50,750 nt of DNA from Chara braunii. Lineage: Eukaryota > Streptophyta > Charophyceae > Charales > Characeae. The stretch lies in assembly GCA_003427395.1 (NCBI GenBank), contig BFEA01000404.1, forward strand, positions 1,307,507 through 1,358,256. The letters run 5' to 3'. Under the pieces are notes generated by a model that was not told where the DNA came from, did no database searches, and was given only the letters and a program-made list of their open reading frames with translations. The translations under genes were made by a program, and so were the position numbers. Of this stretch, positions 11,176-20,906 are shown piece after piece (positions within the stretch are counted from its first letter, which is position 1; the number at the start of each line of letters is the position of its first letter).

Positions 11176-12483
11176 TTAAAAAAAAAAAAAAAAATGAATA
11201 CAAATTTGAGTCTGCGTTCAAACTCGAATTTGAATGCGAACGCGAGTTCATGGCGTTCAAATGAATACATAGTTTGTCAGATTATTCGATAAACGATGTT
11301 TAAAATATCCAAATTATCTAATTGTTGGTCGGTGAGCATAATGGTTTATCTATGCCATGTTGTTAATTTAAAGTGCGAAAGATTTTTGTAATTTTTGGTT
11401 AGTCAACAAAATGGTTTATTTATGAAGGCTTGAAAAACATTTATCCAAAAAATGGAAAGTTTTACAAATGAACTCGTATGAAAGAACTTAAATTATTTGA
11501 TATTATGTAATTGTGTGAAATGTCTTTGCAACACAAATTTATTAAGGACTAATTTCTAAAAATTTACAAATTTTGTATATATATATTATATATATCATTG
11601 AGAAGCGATAATCACTTTACTTGATTCTGAACAGAGAGGTTATAGTTCTACCTGAAGATTTAATGAAAACCATAAATGTATTTTATTATCATTGGTGTGA
11701 ATAGTTGAAAGATACCGTTCATCCACTCAATTCTCACAAAGATTTAGCAGTTATAGTGAATGATTAATGTTTTCAGTAATGTGCATAATTCAAAAACACT
11801 TTCAACTACATATGAAATATGAGCGATATGCATGGATTCTTAATGTTAAACTTAACATCCTTGAACCCATAACATGAGATGTTAAACAATATAATTAGAA
11901 AGCGGATTCGTTGTTGGGCCTAAAATTGAAAACTAGGGGGTTGCCAGTTTCAAAGGAATTGACTCACACAGATGCTGAAACGATGAAAACACGTCTATTG
12001 TCAAAAACATATTGAATGCTAAGATAAAAGAAAATCACTCATCGAAAGGAACCACCAGTAAGATAACAACCCAATGGGTCGTACACCCAGTCTTATCAAC
12101 ACGGTTATGGTGCCGGTAGGCCAAGATGAAGACCTTTTGATCCTGTTAATCTAAACTCTTACCTGGGTAGAGTACTTTTTATAGGTTTGAGTTCGTTCCT
12201 GCTTCTAGATGAGAACTAATACACAAGGCTGAGTCGGAGGATACCTACTAAGAAAGTGAAACATATCTACAGCGAAAGGAAAAGGTTGTTACATCTTGTC
12301 AACAAACTGAAAATTGTAATACAAAATAATTTAAATAAAGAGGCCCAATGTTTGGTGATTTCAATTTCAAAATATTCTTGATATTTTGAAATAGCTATGT
12401 AGTATATAGATACATACTTAAACCACAAGTTCACCGAGGCCTAGATGTGTACCACAAGTTCACCAAACTTTTCCGAACTGCCA
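10434..12483. other. AT-rich stretch without a recognised gene
   Basis: This is the most AT-rich part of the window and carries no domain-bearing frame. It includes a G-run/(GA)n microsatellite with an adjacent A-run (11107-11195), a TATATA patch near 11576-11595, and short AT repeats. It resembles ordinary intergenic DNA. Confidence 0.55.
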
Positions 12484-12560
12484 CCGACACTTTTTTTTTT
12501 TTTTTTTGGTTGGCGCCACCAGCCATTGCGGTCTAGTAGGCCCGATACGAGAATTTTTCA
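12484..12560. repeat. dispersed repeat: T-run plus GGCGCCACCAGCCATT motif
   Basis: A T-run is followed by GGTTGGCGCCACCAGCCATT and GTCTAGTAGGCCCG. Diverged relatives with the same order of motifs occur at about 27301-27362 and 39844-39905. The repeat is probably the end of a SINE-like family, but no tRNA-type promoter was found here. Confidence 0.6.
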
Positions 12561-12794
12561 GCGAAGGTAACAAGCAAATATGCACATAGTTGGGGTCGTG
12601 TATTGGTGGTACGTTAAAAATAATACAAAATAGAGGGCCTATAGAGTACGAGGACTAGTACTAGGGGGGTTTGAACTTCCTGTAGCAAAGCACGCCGTTT
12701 TTCCTCGTAGACGACCCTAGACAACTGTCCTTTTCCCAGGTTGTTTTTTCCAATCCCCAAAAACGATTTAGGGATGCTGGACCTGTTTTCCTCG

Positions 12795-12952
12795 AGGACC
12801 ATTTGGCAGGGGGATCCTAAAATTTTCCTGATTAGGCCTTAAAGCATTTGTACATTTTTTCAAGGACTGGATTTCTAGGAATAGTCTAACGACACCAGAA
12901 TCCTTGAAACTCGATATTCAAGGAGTGTCTAAGGAGACTGTTAGTATCTTTT
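12795..12952. repeat. direct repeat copy 1 (158 bp)
   Basis: This segment starts AGGACCATTTGGCAG and ends TTAGTATCTTTT. It is closely similar to 13152-13308, with shared blocks such as TTTTTTCAAGGACTGGATTT and AAGGAGTGTCTAAGGAGAC. The two lie about 357 bp apart in the same orientation. No coding potential was recognised. Confidence 0.9.
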
Positions 12953-13151
12953 GTTTTGCCCTACCCTGAAAAATCCGATTTCAGAATGGTTCCTTGAGAA
13001 AGTTGTCGCTTAGAAAAAAAAGGAGAAAAAGGAAACAAGGGATGTGTTTCAGGGCGCCACCACATTACAAATTTGGAGGATGCCCTCTCTTTTCCAATGC
13101 TGCATTCCTTGAAACTTGAAAGAACCTCGTGGACGATGTTCTTTCAAACCA

Positions 13152-13308
13152 AGGACCATTTGGCTTGGGAATCCAAAAATTTTCCCGATTAGGCCTTGGA
13201 GCGTTTTTACATTTTTTCAAGGACTGGATTTCTAGGAATAATCGTACGACGCCAGAATCCTTGAAACTCGATTTTCAAGGAGTGTCTAAGGAGACCGTTA
13301 GTATCTTC
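13152..13308. repeat. direct repeat copy 2
   Basis: Second copy of the 158-bp unit at 12795-12952, in the same orientation. It runs into a long TTC/T tract (13306-13358) where copy 1 continues into ordinary sequence, so either the tract inserted here or the copies diverged at that point. Confidence 0.9.
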
Positions 13309-13817
13309 TTCTTCTTCTTCTTTTTTTTTTCTTTTTTTTTTTTTTTTCTTTTTTTTTTGTTTAATCTTTTGATCTTTGCACCTCCGCCCCCAAAATAAAA
13401 GAAAAAATAAAAATAAAAATTCTTTGCACCTTCCAGCTAATTCAACTGGATGGGGGCTGGTGGGACTTGGTCCCTTGCTTATCCCGAATGGCCTCTCTCC
13501 CATACATTAGAACTGAAGGCCCTTAGGCCTTCCACTAGGTCTTCTTGGCGGTGGATGCAAATAATCTACGGCTGTTGGGTGTCGGTATTGCTTTGTTTCC
13601 CAAACAGAAGCCGAAGAAAGAAAGATCTTCCATGATTTTTCGAAAAGATGCGCTAAAGAAAGATCTTCGATGATTTTTCGAAGGGATGCATCTATGCATA
13701 GTAATGGATGCATCATGCCATTTTCTGCAGAAGGTGCATGCATACTTTTGTTGTTCTTGCAGTGGTGGGGAGGGGTCTAGTGTGGATTCTAGGGTGGTGG
13801 AAAGAAAGGCATCAGGA

Positions 13818-13952
13818 CTGGGGGGACTCGCTGCACCACACACCAAATGTGCAAAAGACAGAAGCTATGGCGGGTGCATCTTTCTAAGTTTTACGGGAAG
13901 AGACATGCCCCATTTTGCACATTTGGTGAGTGGTTTGGGGAGTCCCCCCAGT
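13818..13952. mobile_element. MITE with about 39-bp terminal inverted repeats
   Basis: The left end reads CTGGGGGGACTCGCT...CACCAAATGTGCAAAA and the right end is its inverse, TTTTGCACATTTGGTG...GAGTCCCCCCAG. The internal part is only about 55 bp. A short non-coding segment with long inverted ends is the MITE form; no target duplication could be assigned. Confidence 0.8.
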
Positions 13953-14005
13953 AGCGCTACTCACCAGCTGTGAATGTATTTTCCCACAACGAGGACAGAC
14001 AGGGC

Positions 14006-14206
14006 AACACTGTCCTACTGACAGCAACAGCAATTAGGCTCAGACCTGGATAAATGTGACCGCAATCACGTCCAGAGCTGAGCCGAAAAGGTCCTAGTGA
14101 AAAAAAGAAAAAAATTAAAAAAAGAAAAAAAAAGGTCCTAGTGAAAAAAAAAGAAAAACAAAAGGAAAAAAAAAAGAAAAAGGAAAAGGTCCTAGTGCCA
14201 GTATAC
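14006..14206. mobile_element. degenerate member of the GGGCATACTC MITE family
   Basis: It begins AGGGCAACACTGTCCTACTG and ends GGTCCTAGTGCCAGTATACT, with the family's internal CTGGATAAATGTGACCGCAA block. Two copies of GGTCCTAGTG separated by A-rich DNA near the right end suggest a local duplication. Confidence 0.55.
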
Positions 14207-14217
14207 TCCCCCACTCA

Positions 14218-14339
14218 GGGCATACTCACATTAGCACTTTCCAGAATGCATCTGACTGCAGTTAGGGCCGGACGTGGATGAACCTGGCCGCAATCACATC
14301 CACAGCATTGTCCAAAAATTCCTAGTGTGAGTACTGCCC
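14218..14339. mobile_element. GGGCATACTC-family MITE with TCA duplication
   Basis: Inverted ends GGGCATACTCACATTAG and CTAGTGTGAGTACTGCCC enclose about 90 bp. The element is flanked by TCA on both sides (14215-14217 and 14340-14342). Ends starting GGG with 3-bp TNA duplications fit the PIF/Harbinger (Tourist-like) superfamily. It is non-autonomous. Confidence 0.85.
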
Positions 14340-14353
14340 TCATACAGTTTCCC

Positions 14354-14451
14354 GGGCCTAGGTCCCACTTGCACGACTTAAGAGATACTGACCGTAGATA
14401 GCAAAGATCAACGGCCTAAATCTCCTAATTTGCGCATGTGGGACCTTGCCC
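14354..14451. mobile_element. GGTCCCAC-family MITE
   Basis: The left end GGGCCTAGGTCCCACTTGCA is inverted at the right end as GCATGTGGGACCTTGCCC. The inner arms also pair (ACCGTAGATAGC with ATCAACGG), so the element is almost a complete hairpin. Relatives lie at 22387-22483, 36483-36586 and 38143-38233. Confidence 0.85.
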
Positions 14452-14489
14452 CCGGGCGGATGTATCCAGAGCGCAGATTACGGCATTCA

Positions 14490-14605
14490 GGGCATACTAC
14501 CCGTAGGACTTTCTAGGGACCGCTTTGCCAACCAGGCCTGGATGCACCTGACCGGAATTATGTCCAGAGAGAAGGTGAAAATGGTCCTGGCGTGAGTATA
14601 TGCCC
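14490..14605. mobile_element. GGGCATACTC-family MITE with TCA duplication
   Basis: It begins GGGCATACTACCCGTAGGAC and ends GTCCTGGCGTGAGTATATGCCC. TCA lies on both sides (14487-14489 and 14606-14608). It is the second of three clustered family members in 550 bp. Confidence 0.8.
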
Positions 14606-14640
14606 TCAGTCGAGAAAGTGCTGGCCTGGGTCCACTCTAA

Positions 14641-14764
14641 GGGCATACTCACACTTGTAGGACTTTTTCCTCAACGCTGTGGACGTATTTGCGGGTAGGT
14701 TCCTGCAGGTCTGGCCGCAATTGCAGTCAGATGCATTCTCGAAAGTTCTAGTGCGAGTATTCCC
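14641..14764. mobile_element. GGGCATACTC-family MITE with TAA duplication
   Basis: Inverted ends GGGCATACTCACACTTG and TCTAGTGCGAGTATTCCC enclose about 90 bp, with TAA on both sides (14638-14640 and 14765-14767). The internal sequence shares CTGGCCGCAA with the neighbouring members. Confidence 0.85.
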
Positions 14765-15053
14765 TAATCCACGCGGCTCGACAGGGAGAGCTACCTGGTA
14801 GTGCTGTCGTAGAGTTCATTGCGAAATGCGAATAAAACTACTGACCAGTATTAAGTTCTTTTTTTTTTTTTTTTTAAGTTCTTTTCTTTATGACCTTTTT
14901 CGCTCTTTCCTACGTGTTGCGATTGCAATGGGCGATGCTGATCTTCCTTGTTGCGTGCCCAGCTCAGGGCATTACTCGCGGATACAATGTGTTTGGCGAT
15001 CTCTTTTTGTTTCATGAGGAGAATTAATTTAATCAATTTTAATGCTTAGTTGG

Positions 15054-15206
15054 CTTCTCTGGTGGAGTGTCTGAGTGGAGTAGGGTGGAGTAGTTATGAT
15101 CGACGGTATTGGCTGGAGGGGTGAGGCTCGGCCTGGGGAGCGGGTTCGAGTCCAGGTTGCCCCTGGGAATGTTGAGCTATTACATGCGAACCATGTAAAG
15201 CCTTGG

Positions 15207-15239
<33 letters not shown>

Positions 15240-15267
15240 AACAACAAAAAAAAAAAAAAAAAAAAAA
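15054..15267 (+). mobile_element. tRNA-derived SINE, 3' end lost in a gap
   Basis: A box A-like GTGTCTGAGTGGAGTAGG near 15068 and a canonical box B GGGTTCGAGTCC near 15142 are spaced as in a class II (Leu/Ser-type) tRNA. A short body ends GTAAAGCCTTGGG, followed by (CA)n and an A-run that enters the gap at 15268. This is the layout of a tRNA-headed SINE, transcribed by polymerase III and mobilised by a LINE. Confidence 0.7.
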
Positions 15268-15784
15268 NNNNNNNNNNNNNNNNNNNNNNNNNNNNNNNNN
15301 NNNNNNNNNNNNNNNNNNNNNNNNNNNNNNNNNNNNNNNNNNNNNNNNNNNNNNNNNNNNNNNNNNNNNNNNNNNNNNNNNNNNNNNNNNNNNNNNNNNN
15401 NNNNNNNNNNNNNNNNNNNNNNNNNNNNNNNNNNNNNNNNNNNNNNNNNNNNNNNNNNNNNNNNNNNNNNNNNNNNNNNNNNNNNNNNNNNNNNNNNNNN
15501 NNNNNNNNNNNNNNNNNNNNNNNNNNNNNNNNNNNNNNNNNNNNNNNNNNNNNNNNNNNNNNNNNNNNNNNNNNNNNNNNNNNNNNNNNNNNNNNNNNNN
15601 NNNNNNNNNNNNNNNNNNNNNNNNNNNNNNNNNNNNNNNNNNNNNNNNNNNNNNNNNNNNNNNNNNNNNNNNNNNNNNNNNNNNNNNNNNNNNNNNNNNN
15701 NNNNNNNNNNNNNNNNNNNNNNNNNNNNNNNNNNNNNNNNNNNNNNNNNNNNNNNNNNNNNNNNNNNNNNNNNNNNNNNNNNNN
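15268..15784. other. assembly gap (517 N)
   Basis: An unbroken run of N, flanked on both sides by A-runs. Open frames that span it are meaningless. Confidence 1.
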
Positions 15785-15867
15785 AAAAAAAAAAAACCAT
15801 TTTGTGGCCAAGCAAAAGTAAAAAATTCAAAGATTTACTCGTGAGCATGAACGATAACAAGGTCTGC

Positions 15868-16900
15868 AGTTATATTGTGATGAACTGGTGGACGTATCTG
15901 AAAAAGAGGTCAGATTCATGGGATTGACAAAAAAAGATCGCGACGATATGAGCGCGAAGCCGATGTTGTGGGTTTTCTCCACATTGTGATGGCTGGGTAC
16001 AGTCCATTGGTGAGCCGATGACGATTAAGTATTCAGTATATGATGATCTGGTGCACAAGACCGCAAAAGAGGTCAAATTCATTAGAAATCACGATATTTG
16101 TGAATAAAATGCCTTGAAGTTGTCGAGAAGTTTGGTGACTTACTAGTAGCACCTCCAGTCTATTGGCGGGGAGCTAAGGAGCTAACAAAATTAACTAAGT
16201 ATGATGATACCTCCAGTCTATTGGCGGGGAGCTGACAAAACAAAAAATTAACGAAGCATGATGATACCTCCAGTCTATTGGCGGGGAGCTGACGAAATTA
16301 ACAAAGTCTATTGGCGGGGAGCTGACGAAATTAAGTCTATTGGCGGGGAGCTAACAAAATTAACTAAGTATGATACTATGATGATACCTCCAGCCTATTG
16401 GCGGGGAGCCGACAAAACAAAAAAATTAACTAAGTATGATGATACCTCCAGTCTATTGGCGGGAAGTCACCTCCAGTCTATTGGCGGGAAGTCACCTCCA
16501 GTCGATTGGCGGGGAGTCACCTCCAGTCTATTGGCGGGGAGCTGACGAAATTAACTAAGTCTATTGGCGGGGAGCTGACGAAGTTAACTAAGTATGATGA
16601 TACCTCCAGTCTATTGGCGGGGAGCTGACAAAATTAACGAAGTATGATGATCTGGTGCATAGGACTGCAAAGGAGGTCAGATTCATCACAAGCCAGAATT
16701 CTGCCGGTGTGAAAATGCCTTACTAAGCTGTCGACAAGTCTGGTGGCTTGCGTCTAGCAGCTCCAGCTCCAGTCTATTGGCCTTTGGAGCTGACAGAATT
16801 AAATATGTATGATGATCTGGTGCGAAGACTGCAAAAGAGGTCAGATTCATTCCACGTCTGGGTAATACCCATGTGAAAATGCCGTAAAGTGATGGAGATG
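15868..16900. repeat. complex tandem array with higher-order structure
   Basis: The core motif CTATTGGCGGGGAGCTGAC recurs about a dozen times between 16155 and 16640 at irregular spacing, alternating with AAATTAACTAAGTATGATGA and ACCTCCAGT. Flanking it are four copies (near 15880, 16041, 16646 and 16810) of a longer unit with GATGATCTGGTGC, AAAGAGGTCAGATTCAT and GTGAAAATGCC. The core resembles the dispersed CTATTGGTGGGGAGCTGCAC repeat found elsewhere in the window. The frame at 16258-16545 (repeated YWRGAD/SIGGEL peptides) is a by-product. Confidence 0.9.
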
Positions 16901-17380
16901 TCTGGTGACTACCTTAGCGAGTAGCACTCGCACGTCTCTCCCTTGCTCAGAAATGGACCTGCGCTGTCGTCCGGCAGCTCCTTGTTAAGTCGCTCGATTG
17001 CACAAAACGACAAAGGAACGGTGTCCTAGAGCACATCCGATTCGAGGGAACGCGGAGTCAAATGCAGGTGGCGCGTTCTGGCGAAGCATTTGGTATACGC
17101 CATGGAAGCACGTCGCAAATGGCACGCCGAAGCTCAGGCCATGGCATGATTCCCTCGATCAGCGCTGTGTCGTATATTGCCCACGCGGTGATCGTTTGAT
17201 GCTTGCAATTAGATCAGGATCAGGTGTATTATAGAGAGATGTAAATTTGGCCAAACTAGATAGGTGCCATTCTATGGTGGATCGTCCTTGAGCGGAACGC
17301 TCGCCTGCATTAGAGAGCGCAGACGGAGATCTCTAGTCATCAAAGCAGAGGGAAGGGACAGGATAAGGAGCGGAACAACG
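16901..17380. other. no assigned gene; upstream of NDA-like exon
   Basis: GC-rich, non-repetitive sequence with a 78-codon frame (16998-17234) that I do not recognise. It could hold a 5' non-coding exon or regulatory sequence of the gene at 17803, but no TATA box or splice pair could be supported. Confidence 0.4.
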
Positions 17381-17760
17381 TGTAGTAGTAGTAGTAGTAG
17401 GAGGAGGAGGAGGAGCAGGAGAGGTAGGAGGTGGTGGAGGAGAGGAGGACAACGACGACGACAACGAAGAAGAAGGAGAAGGAGAAATTCAATGTGTTGT
17501 GAGAAGGAATTGGTATCCACGTATTTCATGTTGATTGATGTGTAGGAGCTCTAGAATTATTTCATGTTCATTGATGTGTAGAATCCTTAAGAACAACATA
17601 CGATCGCAGATCGTCCTTGTTTCCCTGGCCAAAGAAGAAGAAGAAGAAGAAGAAGAAGAAGAAGAAGAAGAAGAAGACGAAGACGGAGGTCTTCCAAGAG
17701 GAGGAGAAGTAGAGGAGAAGGAGGAGGAGAAGTAGAGGAGGAAGAGGAGGAGGGAAGAAA
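17381..17760. repeat. triplet-repeat tracts (TAG/AGG/GAA) upstream of NDA-like exon
   Basis: TAG and AGG triplets run at 17381-17470, a (GAA)n tract at 17633-17676, and GGA-rich sequence to 17755. They end about 45 bases before the start codon at 17803, so at least part of them may lie in the 5' UTR or promoter. Confidence 0.9.
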
Positions 17761-17802
17761 GGGTCAGATAGGCTGTCGATCAATTGCTGCGGCAGCAGCA
17801 GG

Positions 17803-18705
17803 ATGCAGAGGGCGCAAAGAATGGCGCGCGGGGTGGCAATGTCTACGCGCCGAGTTGCCGCGTCCGGGTTCCAATTAGCTTGCCTCGCTGGACGAGAGTA
17901 CGGGTCGTTGAGACGCCACCACGCAGTCGCGCCACGTGTCGGATCCTGGCCTCGTTCTCTTTCGAGCGACAAGGATCCGCACGTCTGTAGCCCAGGCAGA
18001 CAGGAGGGCAGGCTCCCGTTCATCGCGGGCTGCGCTTCCAGGGGTTCCAACTCCTTAATACAAGTAGTAATACTACCCACGGCTTCGCAAGGAATTCTCC
18101 TGGCGAAGCCGGAGATCATGCCACGTGGCGAATGCCTCCTTAACTCTGGTTTGCGTGCATTGTCTCTGCGAAGGCAGTGCCACGTCATCGGCACATCAAA
18201 CGGGAGCGGGGAAGATCACAAACGATGGTATACAAATCACCGGTCAGCGGAATGCAGTCCTGCACTAGGAGGCCATGGGTCTGACGAGTTGAAAAGGGCT
18301 GTTGCTGAAGGAGGAGGAGGAGGAGGGGGAGGAGGAGGAGGAGGAGGAGGAGGAGAAGCAGTAGAGTCTAGTGGAAAGCAAACTTGGGGAACATTACAAG
18401 AAGACGGGCTACCGTACCTAGGGCCGCCTGGGTCTGGGGACAAGGCTCGGATAGTGGTGCTGGGATCGGGGTGGGCGGCCGGTCGGATTCTGCGAGACAT
18501 CAACACGGAGATGTACGATGTGGTGTGCATCTCTCCTCGCAATCACATGGTGTTCACGCCGCTGTTGGCTTCCACGTGTGTCGGGACGCTTGAATTCCGG
18601 TCAGTGGCAGAGCCAGTCCGAAACATACAACGGAGCCTGGCCCAGGCGCCTAACAGTTATTTCTTCCTGGCCAATGCTCTCGCTCTACACCCAGATAAAC
18701 ACCAG
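17803..18705 (+). CDS. type II alternative NAD(P)H dehydrogenase (NDA-like), exon 1
   Basis: The first exon encodes 301 residues and ends in phase 0 before a GT donor at 18706. Residues from about 214 match the start of plant internal alternative NAD(P)H:ubiquinone oxidoreductases: the FAD-binding Rossmann motif [13 protein letters not shown] (Gly221, Gly223), then [18 protein letters not shown] and [17 protein letters not shown]. These single-polypeptide flavoenzymes pass electrons from matrix NAD(P)H to ubiquinone without pumping protons. The first 200 residues are long, Arg/Ser-rich and unconserved, as in a mitochondrial presequence; Met7 is an alternative start. A run of about 15 Gly near residues 170-185 is encoded by a GGA repeat. 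The remaining FAD and NADH domains are not seen downstream, so the next exons lie beyond a long intron, in a gap, or are missing. The NDA class is inferred from the [18 protein letters not shown] block. Confidence 0.9.
18313..18356. repeat. in-frame GGA repeat encoding poly-Gly
   Basis: About 14 GGA/GGG codons lie inside the NDA-like exon, between the presequence-like region and the FAD domain. The repeat is in frame. It is likely length-variable and lies outside the conserved fold. Confidence 0.9.
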
Positions 18706-18711
18706 GTATGA
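18706..18711 (+). other. 5' splice donor of NDA-like intron 1
   Basis: The coding sequence ending CACCAG is followed by GTATGA, a good donor match. Protein similarity to the family stops exactly here and the intron begins with pyrimidine-rich and CT-microsatellite DNA. Confidence 0.8.
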
Positions 18712-18782
18712 TCCTTCACGTCACACCCGTCCTCCCCTTCCCCTCCCCTTCCCCTCCCCTTCCACCACCCCTTGCTCCCCCT

Positions 18783-18785
18783 CCA

Positions 18786-18844
<59 letters not shown>

Positions 18845-18926
18845 GCCTAACTTTCTGTACAAAAAATGAGTTTCTTCACAAGTAGACATGCGCGATCTAC
18901 CCCACCCCTCGTCTCCCTCACTCTCT

Positions 18927-18985
<59 letters not shown>

Positions 18986-18988
18986 ACA
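18783..18988. repeat. two (CT)n tracts, the second ending in (CA)n, in intron 1
   Basis: CT tracts lie at about 18786-18840 and 18931-18960, the latter running into (CA)14 to 18988. The intervening sequence and a GTTTCTTCA...AGATC block appear after both tracts, so the pair looks like a local duplication. Confidence 0.9.
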
Positions 18989-19442
18989 TCACCAATGGGT
19001 TTCTTCAGAAATAGATCACCACGACCGCATGCATGCACAGAAAAAGAGGGGAAAAGAGCGATCGAGTGTCCTTGCATAAGTTTTCGAGTGTGTGTGTGGG
19101 TCAATGGGTGGGTGCGCGGATGCATGTTGTGGAAAGGAGGCATAAAATTCATGGTTCGAGTCGTAGGGCTGAGCGTCACGTGCTTTTGATAGGATGCGTC
19201 GGGCGTCGATTTATTTACCGTATTTGTAGACACGCGAAGTACTACCGTAGTAAAACCGGCGGGCGTTAATTTATTTACCGTATTCGTAGACTAAGTGAAG
19301 TAATAGAAAATTCGAAAGGGTTGAAAAAAGAAAAGAAAAAAAAAGAAAAAAGAAAGGGTTGAAAATGCGGTAAAAGGGGACTTGTTGCTGACTTTTTTCT
19401 TCTTCTTCTTATTTTCGTTCGTTTGTTCGCCGTCAGGGCTCC

Positions 19443-19557
19443 GGGGGCTAAGTCTCAATTACCCTGAGTCTTCATTTCTGACCGCTGATCATCGTAACGT
19501 AATCTACGGTCAGAAGAAGTTGAGAATCCGGGTAAGTGGAACTTGGACTTGGCCCCC
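19443..19557. mobile_element. CAAGTCCCAC-family MITE (degenerate ends)
   Basis: It is the same family as 24726-24825: both contain TTCATTTCTG, CCGCTGATCATCGTAACGTA and ATCTACGGTCAGAAG. The outer ends are GGGGCTAAGTCTCAATTACC and GGGTAAGTGGAACTTGGACT. The right end carries an extra ACTTGG, so it is imperfect. Confidence 0.75.
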
Positions 19558-19570
19558 CGGGGCATGCATG

Positions 19571-19680
19571 CCACCGACTTCCCCCGAACACAACGCACCC
19601 TCATTTTGGCTGTACCTGACCGGAAATGTATAGCTTGAGCACATCCTTTATGAGGGGGCGTTATGTTCGGATTGAAGACT
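19571..19680. mobile_element. degenerate Stowaway-like MITE
   Basis: ACTTCCCCCGAACACAACGC at the left is mirrored by GCGTTATGTTCGGATTGAAG at the right, matching the ends of the intact members at 24218 and 35773. The flanking TA duplication has been lost. Confidence 0.6.
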
Positions 19681-19760
19681 CTTTAGTAAGTCATCAGCGC
19701 TGATGCTGATGTTGGAAAATAAAGAATGTATATTCCGCTACAACATGGGAAGATACACCC

Positions 19761-19996
19761 GGGCCCAAGTCCCACATATTTTTCTTCCTCAACGCCTGAA
19801 TCTTCAACGCAATTTCTGCACACATCTCAAACACACACGCCCACATTCAGTCGTTGAGGAAACTCGACGCTGCTACCTGCTTCCCCCGAATACAACGTAC
19901 TGTCATTATAGTTGTATTTGAGGCACCTTTCGGTCTAGATACAGCTATAATAACCGTACGTTGTATTCGGGGGAAGAAGGTAGCGGGACTTGGCCC
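19761..19996. mobile_element. CCAAGTCCCAC-ended MITE split by a Stowaway-like insertion
   Basis: The left end GGGCCCAAGTCCCAC has its inverse GCGGGACTTGGCCC only after the inserted element at 19876-19980. The inner arms CTTCCTCAACG and CGTTGAGGAA also pair. With the insertion and one TA removed the host element is about 130 bp. It is related to the truncated copy at 23865-24010. Confidence 0.75.
19876..19980. mobile_element. Stowaway-like MITE with TA duplication
   Basis: This 105-bp element has ends CCTGCTTCCCCCGAATACAA and its near inverse TTGTATTCGGGGGAAGAAGG, flanked by TA at 19874-19875 and 19981-19982. Internal ATTATAGTTGTATTTGAG and CAGCTATAATAACCG also pair. TA duplication plus fold-back form is the mark of Tc1/mariner-derived Stowaway elements. 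Confidence 0.85.
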
Positions 19997-20055
19997 TAGT
20001 TGTGGGACTTGGACCCGAGAGCCCTGTCCCACTATCGGGGGTGTAGCTGAGTATC

Positions 20056-20222
20056 GTTTTGTTTTCTTTCTTTTTTTAAAAATGGGCGACGACCTTGAGA
20101 TATCATCATCAACTGGCGGGTCATTGCGAAAGCTTTTACTGATCTGAGTCCATTACTAGTAGGATTCGAACGCTGATCTGCACATCGTGTTCATGGGTGT
20201 ACCTCTCAGCCACATGAGTTGG
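20056..20222 (-). mobile_element. tRNA-derived SINE
   Basis: On the minus strand, a box A-like TGTGGCTGAGAGGTA near 20217-20200 is followed at normal tRNA spacing by a box B GCGTTCGAATCC near 20160. The body ends in an A-rich tail corresponding to the T-rich plus-strand stretch 20056-20078. The cloverleaf does not close, so it is a SINE head, not a working tRNA. Confidence 0.6.
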
Positions 20223-20751
20223 GTTTGAGTTTAGAGCCTAAGTACAGAGCGAGACCAGCCTCACACGTACGGCCGCTCGATCTGAATGGTTCCCAACACC
20301 CCAACCCCCCAACCCCCCCCCTCTCTCCGAAAGTGTCCGACAAAAAAAAAACAAAAAAACCAACGATCCGACAGGTCCTACACCGGGACCCGGGGGGGGG
20401 GGGGGGGGGGGGAGGAAAACTTGCTAAAAACGTAAACGGGAACATTGCGAAAATACCCCTGAAAGTTCATGTATACGCTGAAAGAGTGGAATAAATACCT
20501 CTCTGAAATTTCTGAAGTTTGTGGAATGGCTACCTTTCTGAAATTTCAAAAGTTTGTGGAATGCCCTTTTGGATTTAAATATTTTGCTCTATACCACTTT
20601 GTTGTTGCTACACCCCAGTCAGGCGCAGAACGCAAATTATCGGGGTCTTTTGCGTACACGTGAACTTTTCAGGGTTTTTTTTCGCGAATTTCCCGAAGCA
20701 GACAAGAAACTATAAAACGTCAATAGAAAAAAGAAAGAACAGAGTACCAGC

Positions 20752-20906
20752 GAGCCTTTAGCTCAGTTGGTACACATATAAGCTGTTGAAACATAGACCT
20801 GCGCTCAAATCCTGATGGAATAAGTCATTCTGAATTACGTAGAATAAGTCAAATTCTGTCCGATCGATGAAGATTAAAAAAGAAAAAAGAAAAAAGAAAA
20901 AGAAGT
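20752..20906 (+). mobile_element. tRNA-derived SINE
   Basis: GAGCCTTTAGCTCAGTTGGT is a tRNA 5' end and box A, and GCGCTCAAATCCTGA is a diverged box B about 45 bases on. The acceptor stem has no partner. A short body with two AATAAGTCA-like motifs leads to an AAAAAAG-type tail at 20873-20905. Confidence 0.65.

Noticed and set aside
15029-15860. Open frames of 213-260 codons across 15.0-15.9 kb
   Set aside because: They exist only because 517 N were read through.
16258-16545. 95-codon frame with repeated YWRGAD/SIGGEL peptides
   Set aside because: It is a by-product of the tandem array; the unit spacing is irregular and does not keep frame.
15868-16640. CRISPR array
   Set aside because: The genome is eukaryotic, repeat spacing is irregular, the spacers are themselves repeated, and there are no cas genes.
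18716-19233. Arg-Glu and Val-Cys repeat frames
   Set aside because: They are translations of the CT and CA microsatellites in the first intron of the NDA-like gene.
20752-20824. Functional tRNA gene
   Set aside because: Box A is good, but the acceptor stem has no partner and box B is diverged; the body and A-rich tail fit a SINE better.
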